From the NCBI RefSeq assembly GCF_026898115.1, contig NZ_CP114036.1, positions 8,860,001-8,924,000 of the forward strand: a stretch of DNA of 64,000 nucleotides. The letters are read 5' to 3'. Positions 32,951 to 55,100 of the stretch are shown in pieces (positions within the stretch are counted from its first letter, which is position 1; each line of letters starts with the position of its first letter). The DNA comes from Streptomyces sp. S465. Lineage in GTDB: Bacteria > Actinomycetota > Actinomycetes > Streptomycetales > Streptomycetaceae. The notes below the pieces were generated by a model. That model was not told the DNA's origin. It saw only the letters and a program-made list of their open reading frames with translations, and made no database searches. A program made the position numbers and the translations under genes.

Positions 32951-35030
32951 ATGCACGGTTCTTATGTCGATCTGCTCCGCCTTCGGGAGTCGGAGCAGCC
33001 GGAGGCGCACGTCTACCGATTCCTGGAATCCGGCGAGGTCGACGGCGACATCACCGAGATGTCCTATCGAGAGCTGGCGACACGCGCGCGTGCCATCGCC
33101 GCCACATTGCAGGAGCGCGGATTCGCGGGCCGGCACGCGCTGCTGCTTTATCCGCCGGGCCTGGAGTTCACGGGCGGATTCTTCGGCTGTCTTTTCGGCG
33201 GGGCCGTCGCGGTGCCCGTCCCGCTGCCGGAGTTCCACCAGCTCGACCGCTCCCTGCGCAGGTTGAAGCGGATCATCGCCGACGCCGGCATCGCGGTCGT
33301 CCTGACCACGCGGCTGGTGGCCGACGGCCTGGCCGCCGTGATCCACGAGATGCCCGAACTCGCCGCCCTGGAGTGGATCGCGACCGACGACATCGCCGAC
33401 GAGCGGCAAACCGCGTGGCGCGACCCGGGCGTCGGCCCGGATTCCACGGCGTTCCTCCAGTACACCTCCGGCTCGACGTCCGAGCCGCGCGGGGTGATCG
33501 TCAGCCACCGCAACCTGCTGCACAACCAGCGGGCCACGGCGGAGGGAATGGGACACACCCCCGAACTGGTCGCGTCCTGGGAGGGCGACCTGATCGGCAG
33601 CTGGCTGCCGGTGTACCACGACATGGGCCTGATCGGGCCGGTGCTGCACACGGTCTACGTCGGCAGCAGCGCGGTGCTGATGTCGCCGCTGCACTTCCTC
33701 CAGCAGCCCAGGCGCTGGCCGGCGATGGTCTCGGCGTTCGGGGTGCGGTGCAGCGGTGCGCCGAACTTCGGCTACGAGCTCTGCGTCCGGCGCGCCACCC
33801 CGGAATCCGTGGCGAGCCTGGACCTCAGCCGGTGGCGGGTGGCCGCCAACGGCGCCGAGCCCGTCCGGGCGGGCACCTTGCGCCGGTTCGCGGACACGTT
33901 CGCACCCGCGGGCTTCCGGCCCGCGTCGCTGTTGCCGGTGTACGGACTGGCCGAGGCGACGCTGACGGTGACCGCAGGCTCCGGCGGCGGCCTGGACCGG
34001 GCGCCCACGATCCTCCGGGCCGGACCCGGACAACCGGAGTGGGTCAGCTCGGGACGGCCCGCCGAGGGGACGACCGTCCTGATCGCCGACCCGGAACGGT
34101 GCACCGAGTGCCCGGAAGGGACGGTCGGCGAGATCTGGGTGACCGGCGGGAGCGTGGCGGGCGGCTATCACGGCGACGCCGAGAAGACCAGGGAGACGTT
34201 CGACGGCCGGCTCGACGACGGGCGCGGCGGGTTTCTGCGCACCGGCGATCTGGGCTTCCTCCGGGACGGCGAACTGTTCGTGACGGGGCGACGCAAGGAC
34301 CTGCTGATCATCGACGGCAAGAACCACTACCCGCAGGACGTGGAGCTGACCGTGGAGTCCGCGCACCCCGCGGTGCGCGCCGGCTGCGTGGCGGTGTTCT
34401 CCGTCGAGCGTGGGGATGGCGAGGTCGGAGATGACGGCAATGACGGCGGTAGCGGTGGCGATGGCGAGGTGCCGGTCGTCGTCGCGGAGGTGAAGACGAC
34501 CGACCACGCCGAGCTCGACGCGGTCGAGGACGCCGTCCGCAGCGCCGTCGGCGCGCAGCACGGCCTTGCCGTCCGCGCGGTGGTGCTGATCCCGCCCAGC
34601 ACGATATTCAAGACCAGCAGCGGCAAGATCCAGCGGCAGGCCACCCGTGCCGCCTATCTGGCCGGGGAACTCACGGCCGTGGAGCGAGCCGCGCCGGACA
34701 CACCGGTGGAGCAGCCACCGGCAGCGCAGCATGCAGCAACCCCGGATCAGGCACCGGCAGAGCACACGTCCCCGGCGCCGCCGTCCCGTACCCCCGTGCC
34801 CACCGTCGCGTCGATCCGGGACTGGCTCGTCGCGGCGGTCGCCCGGGACACCGGCACCGACCCGGCGCGGATCGACCTGGACCGGCCGATCGCCGAGTTC
34901 GGGCTCGGCTCACGTGGCCTGGTCGAACTCACGGTACGGCTGTCCGAGTTCGTCGGCCGGAAGCTGGAACCCAGCCTGGTGTTCGAGCATCCGTCGATTT
35001 CGGCGGTGGCGACCGCGCTCGGCACCGCCG
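32951..35030 (+). other. PKS loading unit: FAAL and ACP
   Basis: The FAAL spans about residues 1-580. It contains the P-loop-like LQYTSGSTSEPRGVIVSH (near 33461), LPVYGLAEATLTVT, and RTGDLGFLRDGELFVTGRRKDLLIIDGKNHYPQDVE. A Gly/Asp-rich low-complexity insert occupies residues 486-508. FAALs make acyl-AMP and pass the acyl group directly to an ACP. The ACP (34800-35020) has its phosphopantetheine Ser654 in EFGLGSRGLVEL. Confidence 0.88.
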
Positions 35031-38000
35031 GGACGACGAGTTCGGCCACCGAGCGGGTCCCGGCCGACAGCGCGGTGGCGATCATCTCGATGGCCTGCCG
35101 CTTTCCGGGCGGCGCCGACGACCCCGAGGCGCTCTGGAAACTGCTCGCCGACGGTGTCGACGCCGTCCAGGCCGTGCCGGAGGAGAGGTGGGACACCACC
35201 GGACTGCACGACACGGACCCCGACGCGCCCGGAAAGACCTACACCCTCCAGGGCGGCTTCCTCACCGGCGTCGACCGCTTCGACGCGCCGTTCTTCGGGA
35301 TCTCCGCGCATGAGGCCGCCGCGATGGACCCCCAGCAGCGGTTGCTGCTGCAAGCCTCCTGGGAAGCGATCGAACGCGCGGGCATCGATCCCCGACGCCT
35401 GGCCGGCACCGCCACCGGTGTCTACATCGGGCTGTACGACAGCGGATACCTGGCGGGCGCCGACCTGGACCAGCTGAACGGGCACGTCGGCACCGGCAAC
35501 GCCGGCAGCGTCGCCTCCGGCCGCATCGCCTACACGCTCGGGCTGCGGGGACCGGCGCTCACGGTCGACACGGCCTGCTCCTCGTCCCTGGTGGCCCTGC
35601 ATCTGGCCGCGCGGGCCGTGGCCGCCGGTGAATGCGAACTCGCCCTCGCGGGCGGTGCCTCCGTCATGGCGACACCGCGTGCCCATGTGGAATTCAGCCG
35701 CCTGCGCGGACTGTCCGCCTCCGGCCGCTGCCGGCCGTTCTCCAGCGACGCCGACGGCGTGGTCTGGGCCGAAGGGTGCGGTCTGGTCCTGCTCAAACGA
35801 CTCGACGCCGCGTTGCGGGACGGCGACCCGGTGCTCGCGGTCGTCCGCGGTTCGGCGGTCAACCAGGACGGCCGCAGCCAGGGACTCAGCGCACCGAACG
35901 GACTCGCCCAGGAACAGGTGATCCGAGCGGCCCTCGCCTCGGCCGACCTGGAGCCGCAGGACATCGACTACGTCGAGACGCACGGCACCGGCACACCGCT
36001 CGGCGACCCGATCGAGGCCCGTGCGCTGGCCAGGGTCTTCGGACCCGGCCGCGCCGCCGACCGGCCACTGGCGATCGGGTCGCTCAAGTCGAACCTCGGC
36101 CACACCCAGGCCGCGGCCGGTATCGGCGGGGTCATCAAGACCGTACTCGCCTTGCGTCACGAACTGCTGCCCGCGTCGCTGCACGCCGACCACCTGACGC
36201 CCCACATCGACTGGGCCACGGCCGGACTGACGGTGCAGCGCGATCCGGCGCCGTGGCCGTCGGGCCGGGGTACCCGGCGTACCCGGCGTGCCGGGGTCAG
36301 CGCGTTCGGTATCAGCGGCACGAACGCCCATGTGGTGCTGGAGGAGCCGCCGGTCAGGGGCCACCTGCCGACGGACTCGGCAGACTCACCGGCCTCGGCC
36401 GACTCGTCCGCCTCGGCGGTGTCGGAGCCGCTGCTCATACCGGTCTCCGCCCGTACCCGGACGGCGCTGTCGGGCCAGGCCGAGCGCCTGCTGGCGTTCC
36501 TCCAAGCCGGTCCCGACGACACCGGTCCCGACGACATCACGTCCGACGACATCACGTCCGATCTGTCGCTTCCCGCCCTGGCCCGGTCGCTCGCGACGCG
36601 ACGCACCCACTTCGAACACCGGGCCGTCGTCAGGGCCCGGACCGCGGACGAACTCCGCGCCGGACTGGCCGGGCTCGCAGGCGGCGACACCGCGCCGAAC
36701 CTGGTCACCGGCTCCGCCCCGGCGTTGAGCTCCGGCAAGGTGGCGTTCGTGTTCCCGGGCCAAGGGGCACAGTGGGCGTCCATGGCGCTCGACCTGCTGG
36801 ACTGCTCGGCACCGTTCCGGACCGAGCTCGCCAAGGCCGACGCCGCGATCCGGCGGTACACCGGCTGGTCCGCCACGGCCGTGCTGCGCGGTGAGGCCGA
36901 CGCTCCCGAGCTGACCGGGGACGATGTCGTGCAGCCCGTGCTGTTCGCCGTGATGGTGTCGCTGGCCGCGCACTGGCGGGAGCGCGGAGTGGCTCCGGAC
37001 GCCGTCATCGGACACAGCCAGGGCGAGATCGCGGCTGCCTACGTCAGTGGCGCGCTCGGACTGTCCGACGCCGCCGCCGTGGTCGTCCTCCGCAGCCGGG
37101 CCCTGCCGCGCATCGCCGGCGCCGGCGCGATGGCGGTCGTCGGACTGCCCGCCGACGAACTGCGGTCGCGGCTGGGCGGCGCGGTGGCGGTCGCCGCGGT
37201 CAACGGACCGAGGACGACGGTGGTCGCCGGCGACCGCGCCGCGGTGACCGACCTGCTCGCGACGCTGGACGGCGAGCAGGTGTTCCATCGCATGCTCGAC
37301 GTCGACTACGCCTCGCACACCGAACACGTGGCGTCCCTGCGCGAGTCGCTGGCGGCCGATCTGGCCGGTATCACCGCCCGGCCCGGCCCGATCGCCTGGT
37401 ACTCCACGGTGCTGGCCGAGGCGGTGACCGGCGCCGCACTCGATGACGGCTACTGGTACCGGAACCTGCGCGAACCGGTGCGGTTCGCCGAGACCGTCAC
37501 CCGGATGATCGCGGACGGCTACCGGTTCTTCGTCGAGATGAGCCCGCATCCGTCGCTCGTCACCGCCGTGCACAGCGTCGCGGAGGACAACGGCCGCGAG
37601 GTCGTCGCCGTCGGCTCCCTGCGCCGCGAGGAGGACGGGCCGGCGTGTCTGGACCGCGCGCAGGCCGAGTTGTACATCGGTGGCCTGGAGCCGGACTGGG
37701 CCAGGCTGCTGGGGACGGACGACGGCGGTGGGCGCGGCGATGCCCTCCCGGACCTCCCCACCTACGCCTGGGACGACCATGCGTACTGGACCACCCCGAG
37801 GCCGGGAACCACAGGGCTGCCGGGCTTCGGACGGACCGGTCACCCGTTCCTCACCACCGTCGTGCCGAATCCGGCGACCGGGGCCGTGACATTGGCCGGT
37901 GCGCTGGCGCTGGACCGGCAGCCGTGGCTCGCCGACCACGCGGTCGAGGACACGGTGGTGCTGCCCGGCACGGCGTTCGTGGAGCTGGCACTGGTCGCCG

Positions 38001-40534
38001 GTGACGAAGTCGGCTGCGACGCGGTGCGGGAACTGGTCATGCGCGAGCCGCTGAGCCTGTCGCCGGGCACCGAGATCGCGCTCCAGGTCGTGGTGGGCCC
38101 GTCGGACGACGCGGGCGACAGGCCCGTTTCCATCCACGCCTGCGGGGATGGCGAACGGACGTGGACCGAGCACGCGCGCGGGACGCTGTCACACGCGGAC
38201 GACTCCGGCACCGGAGCACCCGGCAGCGAAACACCCGGCAGCGAAACCATGGCGTGGCCGCCCGCCGATGCCGTGGCCGTCGATCTGACCGACGGCTACG
38301 AGCGGCTCGCGGCGCTCGGCTACCAGTACGGACCGACGTTCATGGGTTTGCGCGCGGCATGGCGGCTCGGCGACGACCTGTATGCCGACGTGGCCCTGCC
38401 CGACGACGTTCAGGATTCCGCCACGGCCCACCTGCTGCACCCCGCGCTGTTCGACGCCGCACTGCACGCGCTGGCGCTCCAGGCCGGTCCGGTGCCGGAC
38501 GACACCATCCCGCTGCCCTTCTCCTGGTCGCGCGTCACGGTACGGTCGGCCGGCGCCGTGGCTCTTCGCGCGCATCTGGCCCTGATCGGCGACGAACAGG
38601 TCCGGATCACCCTGACCGACGCCGACGGTGCGCTGGTGGCACAGGTCGACACGCTGGAACTGCGGAAGACGCCGCTGTCCCGGCTCGTGACGTCCACGCG
38701 CCCCCATGACTCGTGGTACGTGGTCGACTGGGTCCCGCTGCCTGTGCCGGACGAGGCGTACGAGCCGCCGCGATCGCCGAGCGAAACGCCCGCGCTGCTC
38801 CTACGCCGCAGCACGGAACCGGAGCCCGCCGATCGCCTGCCGGCCACGGCCGAGAGCGAGGTCTCGGCCGTCCTCGACCAGGTCAAGGCGCGACTGGCCG
38901 CCGAGGACGACGACGAACCGCCGTTGGCCGTCGTCACCAGCCAGGCCATCGCGGTCGACGGGCACGAGACCGACCTGGACCTGTGCCACGCACCGGTGTG
39001 GGGCCTCCTCCGGTCCGCACAGACCGAGCATCCGGGCCGGATCGTGCTGGTCGACGTGGACGACTGGGCCGACGCGCCGATCGCGATCGCGACCGCGACG
39101 GCGGCCGGCAACGACGAGCCACAGCTCGTCTTGCGCCATGGACGTTTCTTCGCACCCCGGCTGGCAGCGGCCACCCCGGAGCAGGAAACGGGCCGGGGAG
39201 GGGAGCAGGGACAGGGAACGCGGCCACGGCTCAGTGACGGCACAGTGCTGATCACCGGCGGCACCGGATCGCTCGGCAGCCTGGTCGCCCGACACCTGGT
39301 GAGCGCGTACGGGGTACGGAACCTGCTGCTCGTCAGCAGGCAAGGCCGCTCCGCCGCCGGTGCGGAGGCGCTCGTCACCGAACTGGAGGAGAGGGGCGCC
39401 TCGGTACGCGTCGCCGCCTGCGACGCGGCGGATCGCGCGGCCCTGGCGGCAGTGCTCGACGAGCTCCCCGCGGCACAGCCGTTGACCGCGGTCATCCACA
39501 CCGCCGGTGTGCTTGCCGACGCCGTGTTCTTGTCGACCACACCGCGGAACCTCGCCGCGACGTTCCGGGCGAAGGTGGCGACCGCCTGGAACCTGCACGA
39601 ACTCACCAAGGACCAGAACCTGTCGGCCTTCGTCCTGTTCTCGTCGGCGGCCGGTGTGCTGGGCGCGCCGGGCCAGGCCGGTTACGCCGCTGCCAACACG
39701 TTCCTGGACGCGCTGGCCCAGCACCGGCGGTACCTCGGACTCCCCGGTTCCTCCCTCGCTTGGGGCCTCTGGGAGCAGTCGGACGGAATGACCGCGTCGT
39801 TGCGGGAAGGCAGGCTGTCCCGGATCGGCCGCGGTGGCATGATCGCGCTGTCACCGGACCATGGCCTGGCCCTGCTCGACAGCGCACTGTCCACGGAGCC
39901 CGTGCTGGCCGTGCCGGCGCGGTTGCGGCTGGACGCGCTGGCACGGTCGGAGACGATCCCGTCGGTACTGCGTGGGCTGGTGCGTGGCCGAGCGCGTCGG
40001 TCGGCGGACGGTGGCCGCGCGGCGCGGTCGGCGTTGTTGCGGCGGCTGGAGGGGGTGTCCGAGGTCCAGCGGGACGCGGTGGTGCTCGAGCTGGTGCGTA
40101 CGCACGTCGCGGCCGTTCTCGGGCGTGCGGGGGCCGGGGACATCGCTCCGGACCGGGCCTTTCAGGACCTCGGTTTCGATTCCCTGACGGCGGTCGAGCT
40201 GCGGAACCGGCTCAAGAACGCCACCGGGCTGACCCTGTCGGCCACAGTGGTCTTCGACTACCCCACGCCCGACGCGCTGGCGAAATACATCGTGACCAAC
40301 CTGCCCGGCCAACCCGACGCGCCTGCTGCGAGCGTTGCGGCGGACTCCGACGTCTGGTCGGTCATCAGAGCCATTCCGCTCGCGGATCTGCGGGATTCCG
40401 GACTGCTCGACAAGCTGTTGCTGCTGGCCGAAGCGTCCGAGGAGCGGCAGGCCAAGGCAAAGGCGAACGACGATCTCATCGACTCCATGGGCGCGGACGA
40501 TCTGGTGGCGTTCGCCCTGTCCCAGGGGGAGTGA
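32951..40534 (+). CDS. Type I modular PKS: FAAL-ACP loading unit plus module 1 (KS-AT-DH-KR-ACP)
   Basis: A 2527-residue megaenzyme. An N-terminal fatty-acyl-AMP ligase and ACP load a free fatty acid as starter; one full extension module follows. KS Cys876, AT Ser1356 with YASH specificity motif (methylmalonyl-CoA), a DH with a variant active-site motif, a KR of B-type and an ACP (Ser2411) are all present, and there is no ER. The C-terminus has a helical docking segment (about the last 60 residues) for the next PKS. ATG 32951 has GGGGGAAGG eight bases upstream. The codon pattern is normal high-GC, unlike PKS genes 2 and 3. An FAAL start implies a lipid tail on the product. Confidence 0.95.
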   Translation: MHGSYVDLLRLRESEQPEAHVYRFLESGEVDGDITEMSYRELATRARAIAATLQERGFAGRHALLLYPPGLEFTGGFFGCLFGGAVAVPVPLPEFHQLDRSLRRLKRIIADAGIAVVLTTRLVADGLAAVIHEMPELAALEWIATDDIADERQTAWRDPGVGPDSTAFLQYTSGSTSEPRGVIVSHRNLLHNQRATAEGMGHTPELVASWEGDLIGSWLPVYHDMGLIGPVLHTVYVGSSAVLMSPLHFLQQPRRWPAMVSAFGVRCSGAPNFGYELCVRRATPESVASLDLSRWRVAANGAEPVRAGTLRRFADTFAPAGFRPASLLPVYGLAEATLTVTAGSGGGLDRAPTILRAGPGQPEWVSSGRPAEGTTVLIADPERCTECPEGTVGEIWVTGGSVAGGYHGDAEKTRETFDGRLDDGRGGFLRTGDLGFLRDGELFVTGRRKDLLIIDGKNHYPQDVELTVESAHPAVRAGCVAVFSVERGDGEVGDDGNDGGSGGDGEVPVVVAEVKTTDHAELDAVEDAVRSAVGAQHGLAVRAVVLIPPSTIFKTSSGKIQRQATRAAYLAGELTAVERAAPDTPVEQPPAAQHAATPDQAPAEHTSPAPPSRTPVPTVASIRDWLVAAVARDTGTDPARIDLDRPIAEFGLGSRGLVELTVRLSEFVGRKLEPSLVFEHPSISAVATALGTAGTTSSATERVPADSAVAIISMACRFPGGADDPEALWKLLADGVDAVQAVPEERWDTTGLHDTDPDAPGKTYTLQGGFLTGVDRFDAPFFGISAHEAAAMDPQQRLLLQASWEAIERAGIDPRRLAGTATGVYIGLYDSGYLAGADLDQLNGHVGTGNAGSVASGRIAYTLGLRGPALTVDTACSSSLVALHLAARAVAAGECELALAGGASVMATPRAHVEFSRLRGLSASGRCRPFSSDADGVVWAEGCGLVLLKRLDAALRDGDPVLAVVRGSAVNQDGRSQGLSAPNGLAQEQVIRAALASADLEPQDIDYVETHGTGTPLGDPIEARALARVFGPGRAADRPLAIGSLKSNLGHTQAAAGIGGVIKTVLALRHELLPASLHADHLTPHIDWATAGLTVQRDPAPWPSGRGTRRTRRAGVSAFGISGTNAHVVLEEPPVRGHLPTDSADSPASADSSASAVSEPLLIPVSARTRTALSGQAERLLAFLQAGPDDTGPDDITSDDITSDLSLPALARSLATRRTHFEHRAVVRARTADELRAGLAGLAGGDTAPNLVTGSAPALSSGKVAFVFPGQGAQWASMALDLLDCSAPFRTELAKADAAIRRYTGWSATAVLRGEADAPELTGDDVVQPVLFAVMVSLAAHWRERGVAPDAVIGHSQGEIAAAYVSGALGLSDAAAVVVLRSRALPRIAGAGAMAVVGLPADELRSRLGGAVAVAAVNGPRTTVVAGDRAAVTDLLATLDGEQVFHRMLDVDYASHTEHVASLRESLAADLAGITARPGPIAWYSTVLAEAVTGAALDDGYWYRNLREPVRFAETVTRMIADGYRFFVEMSPHPSLVTAVHSVAEDNGREVVAVGSLRREEDGPACLDRAQAELYIGGLEPDWARLLGTDDGGGRGDALPDLPTYAWDDHAYWTTPRPGTTGLPGFGRTGHPFLTTVVPNPATGAVTLAGALALDRQPWLADHAVEDTVVLPGTAFVELALVAGDEVGCDAVRELVMREPLSLSPGTEIALQVVVGPSDDAGDRPVSIHACGDGERTWTEHARGTLSHADDSGTGAPGSETPGSETMAWPPADAVAVDLTDGYERLAALGYQYGPTFMGLRAAWRLGDDLYADVALPDDVQDSATAHLLHPALFDAALHALALQAGPVPDDTIPLPFSWSRVTVRSAGAVALRAHLALIGDEQVRITLTDADGALVAQVDTLELRKTPLSRLVTSTRPHDSWYVVDWVPLPVPDEAYEPPRSPSETPALLLRRSTEPEPADRLPATAESEVSAVLDQVKARLAAEDDDEPPLAVVTSQAIAVDGHETDLDLCHAPVWGLLRSAQTEHPGRIVLVDVDDWADAPIAIATATAAGNDEPQLVLRHGRFFAPRLAAATPEQETGRGGEQGQGTRPRLSDGTVLITGGTGSLGSLVARHLVSAYGVRNLLLVSRQGRSAAGAEALVTELEERGASVRVAACDAADRAALAAVLDELPAAQPLTAVIHTAGVLADAVFLSTTPRNLAATFRAKVATAWNLHELTKDQNLSAFVLFSSAAGVLGAPGQAGYAAANTFLDALAQHRRYLGLPGSSLAWGLWEQSDGMTASLREGRLSRIGRGGMIALSPDHGLALLDSALSTEPVLAVPARLRLDALARSETIPSVLRGLVRGRARRSADGGRAARSALLRRLEGVSEVQRDAVVLELVRTHVAAVLGRAGAGDIAPDRAFQDLGFDSLTAVELRNRLKNATGLTLSATVVFDYPTPDALAKYIVTNLPGQPDAPAASVAADSDVWSVIRAIPLADLRDSGLLDKLLLLAEASEERQAKAKANDDLIDSMGADDLVAFALSQGE
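35072..40300 (+). other. PKS module 1: KS-AT(mm)-DH*-KR-ACP
   Basis: KS: TACSSS with Cys876 (codon 35576), ETHGTGT and KSNLGHTQ. AT: GHSQGE with Ser1356, and YASH at residue 1453, predicting methylmalonyl-CoA. DH: HAVEDTVVLP, with Asp in place of the usual Gly of HxxxGxxxxP; the second motif HPALFDAALHAL is normal. KR: GGTGSLGSLVARHL, AKVATAWNLHE, SSAAGVLG and GYAAANTF; VLADA keeps the last Asp of the LDD signature. ACP Ser2411. Confidence 0.85.
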
Positions 40535-40587
40535 CATGTCGGCTATCCGTGCGCTATCGACCTCGGACAACGTCGGTGGGCCTCTTA

Positions 40588-52115
<11,528 letters not shown>

Positions 52116-52116
<1 letters not shown>

Positions 52117-55100
52117 TGCGCACCAAAGTGGACCAGGCCACGGAAGCCCTGCGTAAAGCGCTGATGCAGGTCGAGCGCTTGAAACAGCAGAACAAGGCCC
52201 TCGCCGCGAGTCTGTCCGAGCCGATCGCGGTGGTGGGTATGGCGTGCCGGTATCCGGGCGGGGTGAATTCGCCGGAGGACCTGTGGGATGTGGTCGCCGA
52301 TGGCCGGGATGTGGTGTCGGGGTTCCCGGTCGATCGGGGCTGGGATATGGAGCGGTTGTTCGATCCGGATCCTGATGCGGTGGGCAGGTCGTATACCCGG
52401 TCCGGGGGTTTCCTGCATGACGCGGCGGGTTTCGACGCGGCGTTTTTCGGGATTTCGCCGGGTGAGGCGTTGGCGATGGATCCGCAGCAGCGGTTGTTGT
52501 TGGAGTTGTCGTGGGAGGCGTTCGAACAGGCGGGGATCGATCCACTGACGTTGCGCGGTAGCGCAACCGGAGTGTTCGCCGGTATCGCGACCCAGGGCTA
52601 CGGGATCGTGTCGGACGGGAGCGCGGAAGGCCACCGAATGACCGGCTTGACGTCGAGTGTGGCGTCGGGGCGTGTGGCGTATGTGTTGGGGTTGGAGGGG
52701 CCGGCTGTTTCGGTGGATACGGCGTGTTCGTCGTCGTTGGTGGCGTTGCATTTGGCGGTGCAGTCGTTGCGGTCGGGTGAGTGTGATGTGGCGTTGGCGG
52801 GTGGGGTGACGGTGATGGCGTCGCCGATGATTTTTTCGGAGTTCAGTCGGCAGCGTGGGTTGTCGGTGGATGGGCGGTGTAAGGCGTTTTCGGGGTTGGC
52901 TGATGGGACGGGGTTTGCTGAGGGTGGGGGGGTGTTGGTGGTGGAGCGGTTGTCGGATGCGCGGCGGTTGGGGCATGAGGTGTTGGCGGTGGTGCGGGGT
53001 TCGGCGGTGAATCAGGATGGTGCGTCGAATGGTTTGACGGCGCCGAATGGTCCGTCGCAGCAGCGGGTGATTCGTTCGGCGTTGGCGGGTGCGGGGTTGT
53101 CGGCGTCGGATGTGGATGTGGTGGAGGCGCACGGGACGGGCACCACGTTGGGTGATCCGATCGAGGCCCAGGCCGTTCTCGCGACGTATGGGCAGGGTCG
53201 GGAGTGTCCGTTGTGGTTGGGGTCGGTGAAGTCGAATTTGGGTCATACGCAGGCTGCGGCGGGTGTGGCTGGTGTGATCAAGATGGTGGAGGCGATGCGG
53301 CACGGGGTGTTGCCGCGGACGTTGCATGTGGATGTGCCGACGCCGCATGTGGATTGGTCAGCTGGTTCGGTGGAGTTGTTGGTTGAGGAGCGGGTCTGGC
53401 CGGGGGATGGTGGCAGGCCGCGGCGGGCTGGTGTGTCGTCGTTCGGGATCAGTGGCACCAACGCGCATGTGATTCTCGAGCAGGCACCCGCGTTGGAGAC
53501 GGTCCCGGAACCGGCAGGCATGAGGTTGCCGGTGGTGCCGTGGGCGCTGTCCGCGAAGAGTGACGCGGGTTTGACGGATCAAGCACGCCGACTCCTGGAG
53601 CACCTCCAGCGCCATCCTGAGCTGAGCGCTGCCGATGTGGGCTTTTCCTTGGCGGGGCGGTCGGTGTTCGAGCATCGGGCTGTGGTGGTCGGTGCTGATC
53701 GGGAGGAGCTGGTCCGGGGGCTGGTGGGTCTGGTCGAGGGCGAGCCTGGGCGGGGTGTGGTGCGGGGGCGTGCGGCGGGTGAGGGCAAGACGGCTTTTGT
53801 GTTCCCGGGGCAGGGGTCGCAGTGGCTGGGTATGGGCGCGGAGTTGTATGCCCAGTGCAGTGCCTTTGCTGAGGTGTTTGATGTGGTGGTGGGGGAGTTG
53901 GATCGGCATCTGCGGCTGCCGTTGCGTGAGGTGATGTGGGGTGAGGATGCGGGGTTGTTGGATTCGACGGAGTTTGCGCAGCCGGCGTTGTTCGCTGTGG
54001 GGGTGGCGTTGTTCCGTGTGTTGGAGGGTTGGGGTGTGTGTCCGGATGTTGTGGTGGGGCATTCGGTGGGTGAGTTGGCGGCGGCGCATGTGTCGGGTGT
54101 GTTGTCTTTGGCGGATGCGGCGGTGTTGGTGGTGGCGCGGGGTCGGTTGATGCAGGGGTTGCCGGCTGGTGGGGTGATGGTGGCGGTTGAGGCCAGTGCG
54201 GGGGAGGTGGCGGAGTCGCTGGTGGAGGGTGCTGTTCTTGCTGCGGTCAATGGTCCGGATGCGGTGGTGGTCTCTGGTGTGGAGGAGGCTGTGGGTGAGG
54301 TTGCGGCGGGGTGGCGGGAGCGGGGGCGCAGGGTTCGTCGGTTGGCGGTGTCTCATGCGTTTCATTCGCCGTTGATGGATCCGATGTTGGGTGGGTTCGG
54401 TGAGGTTGCGGCGGGGGTGTCGGTGGGTGTGGCGGAGATTCCGCTGGTGTCGAATGTGAGTGGTGAGTGGGCTCGGGATGGTTATGGTTCGGCTGAGTAT
54501 TGGGTGGATCATGTGCGGCAGCCGGTGCGGTTCGCTGATGGTGTGCGGTGTCTGGTATCGGCTGGTGTGACTCGGTTTGTTGAACTGGGTCCGGCCAGCG
54601 GGCTGACCGCCACCATTCCATCCGCGCTGACCGTTCCCGTGCTGCGGAAAAAGCGCCCCGAGGCTTCTTCCGTGATCACGGCGTTGGGACAGTTGGCGGT
54701 GAGCGGTGTGCGGGTCGAGTGGCGCCGAGTGTTCGCCGGAAGCGTTGTCCGACGCGTGCCGTTGCCGACGTATGCGTTTCAGCACCGTCGGTTCTGGTTG
54801 TCGGGCCCGACAGCGCCGGGTGATGTGTCGAGGCTCGGATTGGACAGTGCCGGGCACGCGTTGCTGGGTGCGGTGGTCGAGCAGCCGGATACCGGCGGGG
54901 TGGTGCTGACCGGCTGGCTGTCCACGGCCGCGCAACCGTGGCTGGCGGATCACGCGGTGGCGGGGACGGTGTTGTTCCCCGGCACCGGATTCGTGGAATT
55001 GGCGATTCGCGCCGGGAATGAGGTGAAGTGCGCCGCGCTGGAGGAGTTGATGCTGCGGGCGCCGTTGGTGTTGCCCGCCGAGGGCGGGGTGCGGATCCGG

